A stretch of 64,000 nt of DNA from Sinotaia quadrata. Its lineage: Eukaryota > Mollusca > Gastropoda > Architaenioglossa > Viviparidae. The first letter of the stretch is position 1. The number at the start of each line of letters is the position of its first letter. Positions 1 through 12,000 of the stretch are shown in pieces. Position numbers and translations under genes: made by a program. Location: contig CM054180.1 in NCBI GenBank assembly GCA_028829895.1, positions 91,265,135 through 91,329,134 of the forward strand, in the 5' to 3' direction. The notes under the pieces are model-generated. The model did not search any database and was not told where the DNA came from. It was given only the letters and a program-made list of their open reading frames with translations.

Positions 1-246
1 TGCATTTAACTAAAAATGAAATCATAAGTAACAAGTGAGCTCCTGTTTAATTAAAAAAAAAAAATGAATTGGATGCATAAACTTTTGTACACATTTATGT
101 AAAGTTGAAGAACACCACTATTGAAATGTTGCCCCTATGAATTGTCATCTACTTTTGTCTACTGGCTGAATGTGAAAGATAATTATATATATATATATCC
201 CTCTACAACTAAATAATCTAATGTTATTTGTATATATATATCTCAG

Positions 247-816
247 GTCTCTGTATACAATGTGGTATCAGTGATGCGAGGAGAACGACCACAAATGGTG
301 CAGACCCTTGCACAATACATCTTTATTTATGAAGCAATATTTGAGGAAATGCATGCAGGATATACTTATATGGGTGAAAATCTTAGAGATTATTATCAAG
401 AGCTGGCACAGAGAAATCCAGTTACTGGCCGTTCATATCTGCATGACCAGTTTCTTCTGTTGCAAACCTTGGTTTCAATGGACAAGAAATTATCAGAAAA
501 TGTAACTACCACCAATGTTCGCAACATCTCCAGTGTACCCGACCTGATTCCTGCTAAACTGTATTCTTATAATTATACTCATAATACTAATGCTAACAGC
601 AATTTAGATGTCTGGGGAGAGAGAGAGGATAATCAAGCTAAGGATGATTTACTTGGATGTTGCTTTAATGCTGCTTTTGTTGACAGTCACCGCACTCGTA
701 ATCATTTTATTGTGGCAGAGACACCGATTCCATCAACTGTGGCTGATTTTTGGCAACTTGTCTATGACAATGAAGTCAGGTCCATTGTCATGATGGAAGA
801 CGCTGATCCAGTAATG
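247..816 (+). CDS. RPTP exon: end of D1, linker and first half of D2
   Basis: The acceptor follows a (TA)n stretch ending in ctcag, and the donor is ATG|gtaggc. The exon is 570 bp and phase 0 at both ends. Its first 35 codons match the alpha-6/Q-loop end of a PTP D1 domain (MRGERPQMVQTLAQYIFIYE). After a linker, D2 begins. The conserved NASFIDSY-like segment appears as NAAFVDSHRTRNHFIV, followed by PSTVADFWQLVYD and SIVMM, which correspond to the core DFWRMVWE and IVML motifs. The KNRY phosphotyrosine-loop motif of active domains is absent. This codon run could be mistaken for a gene of 195 residues ending at position 849, but the extra codons after 816 are intronic. Confidence 0.9.
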
Positions 817-2920
817 GTAGGCTTTGCAGTTTTGTTAAATAACTGTTAACACAATATCATATATAATGCATTTGTTTAAATAATATTAGAAAATGTGTAC
901 AGCAAATAATATTTATATAAACACAATCCACATGAAAAATGAATAATAATGAACCAGTTTTTTCTAACCTATACGCATTACTGTTTAATGAGTTATATAT
1001 GTGTATGTGAGTCATTTTTCAAAACTTAGACAAAACTGTCCCATGCATACTAAAACATGTATTTTATTAAATATAAAATAAATTTGATTATTAAATAGAT
1101 TTTAACTTTAACAAATTGAACAGAAAAATGTGACAAGGAAGTTGGATTTAATTATGAATGAAGCATTCCATTTGCTTATTTATCTTACTATTGATCAATT
1201 GACTGTCTGATGATGAGTGCTACCAGCTGAAGCTATTATTGTCCCCAGTACATAACTGTAACAATTCCTAACAAGATTTGTTAGTTTTTGCACATGAAGA
1301 AAATATGGGATTATGCTATATTATCTTTTAGTTCTGATCTGTTCAGAACAAGAGAGGTTTAAGTTTTATGTATTGACTTATGTATATTTAATATACATAA
1401 TATTTAAATATTACTTTGGATTTCACTTCTTCATATGTGGTTTTCAATATCTGTTTAGCTATTAACATATATATTTTATTAAACTTTTAAAACTAAAATA
1501 TTTTTAAAAATTTGCTATGATATATTGATCACTAAAATAAATATGAATACTAAAAACATTTGACATTTTGCAGCAGTTCCCAAGCATTCAGAAGTTTTGA
1601 ATAAGCATATTACATATATTATTTTCATTTTATTTAACAAATTTATAATGTTTGATCATATTTAAGAAAAAGTTCCTAAAGCAAATATGCATCATTCAGT
1701 AAATAAAGATGAAAGCATTCAGAATAAGTGCAGAAATCCTTGGGGTCCTAGGTTCAAGACCCAGTCTATTCATATGGATTTGTATTAATGCATCCTTAAC
1801 TAAGCGACAAGGATCGTAAAGCACCTAGATATAAAGTAAAAATGAAAATAAACATAATTTAATACACATTAAAATACATTATACATCATTCCATCATCCA
1901 CCATGTTGAAAAATATGTTTTAATGCTGTCTTGGATGATAAGTGATAATTTGGAAACAATTGATTAATTGAATTTTTGCTTGTTTGTTCCTATTATCCTC
2001 AGTCCTTACTTCTGCCAGAAAATTAATATTAGTGACACTCCAGTTAAATTTAAACAGTCTTTTGAAATCTTGATATAATTTTTGATAGCTTTCACTGCAG
2101 TTGCAGATCATTTGCATATAGAACAATGTTCTAATCAGTACTATTCACAGTTGATATAAAATCTTGCATGTTCACTGGTTTTTGTCAGTTTGAAAAAGCT
2201 GTAAAATTTTCTCTGGTCTGCCTTTGTGTTGTGTAAGAAACAGAAAATGGAACTAGAATTATTTTTGCAACACACAAAAAAAATGTATATACTATTCCAC
2301 TTTTCCACAGCCTCCACTGAATACCTGTTAACAGAAGAATACAGGACACGATTTATCACCCTTTCTTTGTTATACTTCATTGTATGATTCCAGCACTAAA
2401 TACTGTTCTGATCTCACATATGTATATTCCAGTTAGAAGCTTGTGATGCCAACGTCACTTAGTTAATGACTACAATCATCCATAGCTAATTACAAGTGAT
2501 GAGAATCTTAATTTATGTTATTAATAATTCTTCAGAAGACACCACTCATCTTTCTCACTTAATGGATATGCAGGTGCTGTAAAGTTTTCTCTCTTCCACA
2601 ACATTAAAGACAAACATTTACTGTCACACAATATTTCTGTAGGTGGAAAACTTCTTACCAGAGGAGAAGGTAAATCCATCTTTTAATCTATATTAAGTGA
2701 GCCCCCATTTACCCACTCTCTGTCCAACATATTATAATCAATATGTGTAAAAAGGTCAATAAATTAATAATAAATTTATAAATTAATAATCAAATTTACA
2801 ACACATGAATATAATCAAAAGATGTGTTGACATTTACATCACTTCACAACAATGTTTAATTAATGTTAGACAATCATTCAATTTATCCTAGCATAGATAT
2901 CAGCAGTCACATTAAAACAT

Positions 2921-2959
<39 letters not shown>

Positions 2960-5925
2960 CAAGTTCATAGACATAATTCATCATAGATACGAGAGTGGAG
3001 TTTTAGAGAGATAACTATAGTGAAATGTACATATCCTTTTCAAAGATGGCAGCTCTCACTGGCATATGTTCACAATCATACAATTTGCAACAAGCAACTG
3101 TCTTTCTTATTTAGGTGATGGTCTGGTGTACTTCTTCAAGGCTCATTACACAACTGTTCCAGAATCTTCAATGCACTCACAAAGCACACAGTGGAGGAAG
3201 GTCCAGAACTTCACATTGACAAAGCACATCATGCAGAATGTTCTGGAATCTTCGTTTGTTTTACTTAGCACACCATGAGGAATTTTCAAGAAACTTTTGT
3301 GAATTCTCAAGACCAAACTCAAACCTCTATTTTCACTGTATTGGCTCTCAAACAGAATTCACAGCAATCAATGTACAGCAAAACATTTATTGATAAGTTT
3401 GATGACATTGCTGGATTCACACCTCAACATGATCCAATAGAGTACTGTAGTCATTGCAGTCTGAATCAGATAAAAAGCATCAAAGAAAACAGGCACGCTC
3501 CTCTCAGCAAAAGTCAAATTAAGGGCAGTGTAAAGTTCAAGCATATTTCATCCCTAAACTCCTTTCTCTCTTACAAATATTTTCAACTTACAAATCCTGC
3601 AGCAATATTCATTAGCCCGATACACATGCAGGATAAGAAATATAGCATTGATAAAAATTCACAAGTATAATGTACAACGTAATCAGATTTAGTGAACATA
3701 GAAATGATGGTTCAATTACATAAACATTCTTCAAATTCAAATCATAGATCAATATTATGTACAGTATTTCTAAGTCCATTATTTCTCTATCAGTTAGTTA
3801 ACTTACCATAAGCTAATGATCACCTTTATGCCTGGATTCAGGTTTGGTCAAAATCAATTGAGTAGAATATAGGACTTTCTTCAACAAAATAACTTTCGAT
3901 CTATTTCCATTGGATGAATTTGTTATGTTCATGTATGAGACTATTAGTAGGAAAAACTACTCATCCAGTTGGAACTGGTTTGGATTGCATCAGCAAATCT
4001 AGTATATTCTTTAATCTGACAATTAAAAATATTATCATAGGTTGGGTCACTTTGGGTTTAACAATTTATATAACAGTTAAGTTTTAAAATAGGGATAATC
4101 AAATTTACTCCACTATAATATTGTATATTTCATTTTAAATATGTAAATTTATTTGTGTGAACAAACCAGAAAACAGTAATAAAACAATGGACTTTCAAAT
4201 TTTATATCTACATCCGAGCAGCCATCTGGTAAATAATATATAACTAATAAAAAAACCCACCATTGCTCAGGTGTAGGGGGTGATCAGTTTAAAATAATTA
4301 ACACAATCAATTAATTTTTAGCATGCCCTTGGGGCAATCTCTGAGCAAATGTCTATCCCTGGGATAAACAATGCTTCTGTGCAAAATTTCAGCTTAAAAG
4401 ATCTCTCCATGTGGCCATGTAATACATATGCACACACATTTTCAGTTTTATTTATTTTAAATCTATGGGTGAGTGTACAACCACTGGAGCTGGAGGTAGA
4501 TTTTGACCATCTGTGTCCATCTCAGGGCTAAACCACCTCTCCATGCAAAATTTCTGCTTTCTGATATTTCCCTGCAGCCATGAATTGAATTCATATGGAG
4601 ATGCATTTTCATTTTTTATTTCAACTACAGAAAAACCTAGCATTGCCCATATGTACAAAGCAATTAATATAAATACAAATAATCATTTAGTGTGCCCAAT
4701 GGACTCTGATTTTTTGTCTGCCCTGAAGGTCAACCATGTCTCCAAGCAAAATTTCAGCTTCCTAGCCACCTGCATCTATGAATTGAGCACAATTGACATA
4801 CATTTTCAGTTTTATTTATTAGCTTAAAATCTGTATATGAGTGGGGATGCTTCACTGTCTACACCCCTGTGTCTAGATTCAGGGATAAACTATGCCTTTA
4901 TGCAAAATTTCAGCTTTGTGGCCATAAATAATTTAATAAATAATAGTCCATCTTATATATGTTTGTGGAAGAGGATGATTTATTAGCTGTGGATAAACCT
5001 TGACCCCACTATGTCTGTCCAGGAAGTAAATCATGCCTCTAGATAAAATTTGCATTTTGGATATCTTCTTCAGGTATGACTCAACACATTTGCAGCTTTA
5101 TTTATTAGACTTGCAGATAAACACATCATAGAAATCAATTTATATTAATTTATTCACAAATAATTTAATGCTTTAGAATGCCTTGGGTGACAGATGGACC
5201 CTGACCAATGTTCCAAGGTGTGGCGGAGTAAATTTGCCTCTCCCCATTTTAAAACTTAATTGTTAAATTGTCAGAGTAACCCGACCTAGGGCATTCCTTA
5301 TGACAGTATTTTTGAAAGTGTCAGAGTTTGAAGTAAACACCCAAGTTGAGAATATGCTAGAATTGCTGTCATAATGCAAACCATCCCAACTGGGTGAATA
5401 GTTTTTATTATCCAATAGTTATGATTTATGAGAACGAGACTAGCCAATGGGCTGAGATAAAAACGTTTACCTGCTATAGAAGACTTGAATGGTGAGTTAA
5501 CTCATTGGTTGAGAGAGAATGGAACTTAGAAATATTTCTTGGATTTTGCTATTGATATGTTATACTCATATTTTATGTAGAGATGTACTATGTGAGTTGA
5601 CTTTTATTTCTACAAGTGTTTGAACATCGGCTCTTCACATGTAATTTGCTAAACACTTGACATTGTTTTAATATGCTGTATTTATTAAGCTGTGTGCATG
5701 TATTGGGCTAATAAATACATTGCAGGAACTGTAAGTTGAGACTGGAATGTAAGTAAAAGTAGAGTTATAAAGCAATAAACTGGAAGCTTAGCATTTGTTC
5801 TTTGATTATATGTTGCAGAGACAAGAAGCTTTTTCTGTTTTCATTTCAGTGTTTGATTTGAACTTCCTGGTGTACTATTTGTAAACCACTGCAACAACCA
5901 GGGTAGATGTGGGAAATCATCTGCC

Positions 5926-6012
<87 letters not shown>

Positions 6013-9000
6013 GTGTGTGCGTGCGCGCGCGTGCATGTGCATGTAATGTAAAGAAATATACTTCTTTGATAGCAGCAAAAGAATGCTGACTACATGAGCA
6101 ATTTCTGGTACAGTGAAGTTACTAAAAATAGCTACTATTGTTGGGATTGTTTGAGGGAGCAAACTTTGGTGAACAGTGAAACAATTTCTTCAACATGTGA
6201 GTGAAGTACCTGAAGCTAACATAATAACAGCTGACAATTAACTTGTGTCTTTGTTGCAAAAGCACTCAGAAGGACTATTGAGACAGCAGTTAAACAAGGT
6301 TATGTAAAAACTATTATCTCTTATCTCTAATAACTCCATTTCTGCTCTCTGATAAAACTATCCTGTAATTTTGACATTATTGTTGAATTGTATTTTAAGC
6401 ATAACGGTGAATAATAGAAATTAATCAATTGTGGTTTCATGGAAATAATTGATCTCACATAATCTATTTCATTGTATTTGTCATATGTATATTTGATTGT
6501 TGATTTAATAAATTTATTGTTAAATTTATTGACCTTCTTATGCATATTGATAACCTTATGTTAGAGAAGTAAATGGGTGGATGGAGGCCCCTAAATATAG
6601 ATTACAGATGGATTTGTCTTCTCCTTTAGTAAGAAGTTTTCCACTCATGGAAACATTGTGCGAAGGTAAATGTTGTCTTAATATTGTAGAAGAGATAAAA
6701 CGTCTATAGCACCCATATATCTGTCAAGTGAGAGAGATGAGTGGTGTCTGCTGGAGAATTATTAATAATATGAATTAAGATTCTCATCACTTGTAATTAG
6801 TTATGAATGATTAATTAATTAATAATAATCATAGTCATTAACTAAGTGGCATTGGCATCACACAAGGTGTGCAGTTCAGTAGAAAATGCTGTGCAGCAGT
6901 TTCAAAATTCCACATACAAGTTTTGGTAGCAAGCTCAAACAACCAATAGTTTCACACACAGAAAAAGTTCCATGCACAGAGGAAAAATATTAGAGGGATC
7001 ATTGACCTTGACCCCCTTTTTCTGACCATTGATTAAGCTCTCTTCATCTGGCTTTGAATCATTTTAATTGTTCATCTTATGGATGAAGGGAATACCCCAG
7101 GGACTTGTGGCAGACCCCTACCTTATGAATGTCCCAAATATAAACCATGTCTCCATTCAGAATTTCATCTTCCTAACTCTTTTCCTTAAATTAATGTCAT
7201 TTTAAATATATGTGGGTAGAATTTGTGCCCTATGGGCCAGGGATGGATCTCCACCCCATCCCCACATGTTCTGAGATAAGTCACACCATGTAAAATTTCA
7301 TTTTCATAGCTACTGCCCTATAATGTGCATTGCAATAGAATGAATTTGGATATAACTCTGATCATAAGTTGGTTCCTTTTTTTTGCAGATTTTGCTTGAT
7401 ATAAAAGTCTTTGAAGAAGATGATAGCTAGCAATACATGTTCATTTCATGTGATAATGATGTGAGGTGGAAGAAGACTGTTTATAATTCTGGCCTGTACC
7501 TTATCATTTTGTAATGTTTATTGTTTATTTTATGATGTATGTATTAAACATTTAAAAGTTTCTTCCTTTAATATGAAGTCCCTTGATTATGCATTATGAA
7601 CTTTATTTATAGAAGCCAGCTATTTCCCCATATGTTCTCTCAATTTTAGAACATTAATGAATTTTGGCCATGCCTAGCTAAGAAATCTGTGATTAGGAAA
7701 AGTAGATTTACTTTTTTTTGTATTGACATGCTCGTATTTTCACATAATTAAAATGCTTTTATTGAGTTGATAAAAATATTTTTAAATATATAGAAGTGCA
7801 TAGTAGAAAACATTGGTTTTATTTTTGAATATCTGTTGACAGGCCATTGGTGGTGGACGTACCCGGGGTGAATACTGGCCAGCACATGGTGCATGTCAAT
7901 GGGAACCTTTCCTGGTCGAGCTTACAGCCACTAGCATGGAAAACAATGTCACTGTACGTTCATTTAGATTGATGCATATGCATAGACCTCGAGACCAGCC
8001 AAGGTAATGTGTTCTATTTATTTTCTCATAGAAGTGAACATTTTTGTTATAATTCCGAGTTACAAGATTTAGCATGCACCTGCTTATATGAGTGTGTTCA
8101 CACACAGAGTTTCTATTAGTTGAATATTTTCAATTAGCTTTTCCCAAAATGTCTGAAACATTCAGCCAGAAATGCCTGGAACAGTGAACCAGCTCTTCAT
8201 AATATTTAGCTTTTCCTGGTAAGACAAATGAAAGTTTAAGTATTAAAGGAAAAGGCAAAGGAAATGGAGCAAACAGGCAATTTGTTCAAGACTCATGCTC
8301 AAAATATCTTTCAAATTACTCTTTCTTCTTTTTTTGACTATTTCTTATTTCTAAAAATGTCAGATGAAAGTCAGGTATGTAGTCCTATGTCTGCCACATT
8401 TTTATATTAGTTTCTTGGGAATTTAAGATTATTTTGATAAAGTATGTGTCTCATATGTTAATGTTTCTCTGTGCAAGTGATGGGTTTGTCAGTAGTAAGA
8501 TTTAAAATGCAGTCAATTCTTAGGAATGCCTAAAGCAGGGGTGCACAAACTCCGGCCCGCGGGCCAGATCCGGCCCGCGAAGAGTCGCCGAGTGGCCCGC
8601 CATGTCAAACGAAAAAGTCAAATGTTTACTCATACACAGAGTGATTTGAAACAAAGCAGCACCTCCTGACCCATTTTCCAGGCGCTCCGTGCAGACGATG
8701 TCTGCCCGCTGACATAACACTCACAGAGGCAAGAGAAAAAAGCTATACCAAGATAGGTAGCAAACCCCACACATACATGCTTGCCCTTTCCTGTGATATG
8801 GTTGGTCAGTAGCTGTTAAGCCTTAGTGTTGTTTATTTTGATTATATTTTTGTGACAAAATGGCAGCTAATCGCAAAAGAAAAGTTGACAAGGAAAACTG
8901 GCAGTTTAATGATGACTGGATAATGCACTTGTCCACACCAGCATACTTGGCAGCACATACTGCTGCAAACAGGCATTCTCACAGATGAAACTGAACAAAA

Positions 9001-12000
9001 GCAACACCTGTGGTCAGCTGACTGATGATAATCTGGAAGCAATTTTGCATCTTTCAACGTCAAACATAAAGCCTGACATTTTGAAGCTTGCAGATGACAT
9101 GCAGCACTATCCATCACACTGACTTTGTGAAAGTTGATGTATCATAACATTTTTAGAATGAGTCTTAGTATACAACTTCTTTGTTATAATTATAGTCTTA
9201 ATCGTCATTTGTGTGTTCTTAGATGTAATGTCCATCTTGTATGGGACGATTTTGATATTCACTTTTTTGTGGCCCCCGACGGTTTCGACAAGTCAGATTT
9301 TGGCCCCCGAGTCAAAAAGTTTGTGCACCACTGGCCTAAAGTTTTATGTTTCAAAATCTCAATATACTTTTTGTTATAGAATTTTTAATGCAAAATGTAT
9401 TATTTAAAAGAATGAAAATAAAGAACCCTTGAAGGTTTAAAATATAAAAGTGCTCTAAATATTTTTATTTGTTTCATAAACATTTCTGAATTGTGGCATG
9501 CATAGTTTGGTTTAAGGTCATATAATAAACTTCTTTATTGAGCGTAATTGCTTAATTGTATTATTATTGATCAACTAATTTTAATAAATATATGCATATT
9601 GTGCTAAAACAAACATGATACTTTAATACTCTTTGTGATTGCTGTCTCATTGTCAAACAAATTATGGTTAATATTCAATTTAATAAAGTTACCAAGAATG
9701 TTTAATATAAAATATGTAGGTATCTGAAGTTAAATTAAACATTATTATATAAATCATAAATCTTAATCATTTTAAGCAAAATATTTCTGGATAAATTATT
9801 TATATTATAAATGAATTTTTAATAAAACCCCTCTTAATTGTGAAATTTGTGTTGTAGATACTGGTACACTTAGCAGATGCTTATATATTTTAAGAAAGAA
9901 AGTTTCAGTCTTTGCATGATCGCTGTAGTATAAATTACATGTTATTACTAAACAAAAGAAAAGAAAAGAAAGAAAAGAAACACTGTGGTATCATTTATTT
10001 GTGTATGATATAAATTGCAATTTTGTGCTTTGCATGATATTGAGCTGTGTGTAAACTGTGCTGGCGATGTTACCTTATTTCCTTTACTAACAAATTACCA
10101 AAACAAACTTAAAGTTCTCACAATGAATTATACTAGTTTTATTTGTATAAAATATTACTATTTTAATGTAGATATAACAGTTCTAGATAGTAATGGATTC
10201 ATAGTTAAACAGTACTGTACTTTTGCTTGAATTTTACTGGCAGTCATTCACTCATAAGAACCAAATGAACTAAATGATTCACTAAATGAACTATTGGTCA
10301 AATGTATTAATGGTATTAATGAACCGTAATTGAAAGAATCATTCTAAGAAATGCCACAAAAAGTAATCAGGAACATTTGACTGAAAAAAATAAAATGTTT
10401 ATAATACCCATGCTAACAAGTGAATTCTTATTTTAGTCTGAAACATTTACTATAGAATTCATTTTAGAGGACATAGTTATTTGCTTCCTGTGGTTCAGCA
10501 GTTTATTTGGGTAAAAAGAAGATACTCTTGAAATTAAGTGCATTTAGTCTTGCTACATAAAGAAATTTTTACACCCATTATTCTATTGCCAAAGGCTGTT
10601 TCATGCATCTTCATGACACTTTCAGATGTTGAAACTTATTTAATTTTTTTACCACTTTAATTATGACTATTATGCTATAATATACTGCCTGTGGAGTTCA
10701 GATGCAAAGAGATCTTTTTAATTATTAAGAGGGCTCTGAAAACAAAATCGTTTTCATCAGCAAGACTAGCACCAATCTCATTTGTCATTGATTGTTCAGA
10801 TTGCTCATTTGTGATTGAATTTTTTTTTGTTTTTTATAAATACATTTATTTGTTATAGATCGTCAATTTTCTTGATGATTCCCTTTTGTTGTTATATTAT
10901 CATTATTTTTTTATGTTTATGTATTTTTTATTAAAAAATCTTGTCATTAATGCGTAATTATTGTAAAGTACTTAGAATTTTTTATGAGATTTTACATCAT
11001 TTATTTATTATTATTTTGGTGATGATGTGTGTGAACTTTGGTCTTAAAAATTTAAAACTGAAATATATTAAAATTAGTATTGCTGGAAATTACAATTTTC
11101 TTATTATCTAGGAAGCTAGTAGTGAACTAAAAGCCTTTGACTATTGCAGATTTATTCGCCATTTTCATTTCCATGCTTGGGGCCTAACAACAGCCAATCC
11201 CATGGAAAGGAAGAATAGTATTGGCATTAGTCGAAGTTCAGTCTTCGGGCGCAACAGTTGCCCACAGTCAGTTGGCAAAACTGCTCTCTTAGAGTTGCTT
11301 AAAATGGCAAGTAATTTACTAAATGTACTCTTCATTGGCAAAATACTTAATTGAAACTTACTAAGCACACCTCATCAGTAGGTTTCTTTTAAAACTGGGG
11401 GATTTGACAATCAAGTAAAGATAAATCATAATCATATACAGAAATAAGCCAAGTGTTTGAAGTAATGATTGTGTGTATATATATATATATGGCTCATTCT
11501 CTGGGAAAGTATACCATGAAGGATGGGTCCATTTGAATATGTTTTCTTAAAAGTAAAGCATTGAAATATCATGTATTTATATTCTATATACATGTATTCA
11601 GAATTGATGTGAGAGATAGTTTATTAGTTGTGTGAATATGTGTTTATTTATTTTGTAACTATTTATAATACAAGGCCATTTTAAACTGAAAAATGGCACC
11701 TCTTTTTGTTACATGGATAAATATAGCCATTTTCTTTAATTTTCAGTGTTATAAACAATCCAACAAACTTACCGTTATCAAAGTGATAATACAATAAAGC
11801 AATATTCAATATTCCTTTTATCTACAAATGGTCATTTATGTGAAAAAATAATATTTTTAAAGGGCAGATTCTTCACAATGCTTAGTTTCCACATAAATCG
11901 GATCTAAAGCTTTTATTCTTTTACCAATCCAGGATATGCCAGACAAGCACACCATTTAGATTTAATTAGGTTTTTTTTTTACCAGAAGTATTCATTTGCT

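Larger units (their letters stand above)
817..7842 (+). other. RPTP intron (7.0 kb)
   Basis: This intron is AT-rich. It holds a possible SINE fragment (1715-1850), an inverted pair of 290-bp repeats (2435-2730 and 6560-6862), (CA)n and (GT)n tracts, degenerate 140-200-bp direct repeats (4340-5065 and 7115-7305) and one copy of a 600-bp interspersed repeat (5219-5800). Open frames such as 3275-3670 show no family resemblance. Confidence 0.7.
8004..11149 (+). other. RPTP intron (3.1 kb)
   Basis: It contains a hAT element (8536-9333) and a short AAAAG repeat near 9955. The rest, 9340-11149, is AT-rich sequence in which I see no gene or clear repeat. Confidence 0.7.

Noticed and set aside
262..849. 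Stand-alone 195-residue gene starting at the ATG at 271 or nearby
   Set aside because: It is an internal exon: the splice acceptor is at 246, the PTP homology begins before the first ATG, and the codons after 816 are intronic.
1751..1761. tRNA gene
   Set aside because: Only a B-box-like element is present; no cloverleaf can be drawn, so I list a possible SINE fragment instead.
3275..3670. 131-residue frame in a phosphatase intron
   Set aside because: Composition is average for AT-rich DNA, with no motif and no repeat partner; probably chance.
5907..6162. Cys/Val-rich and His/Thr-rich frames
   Set aside because: Products of the (GT)n microsatellite on both strands.
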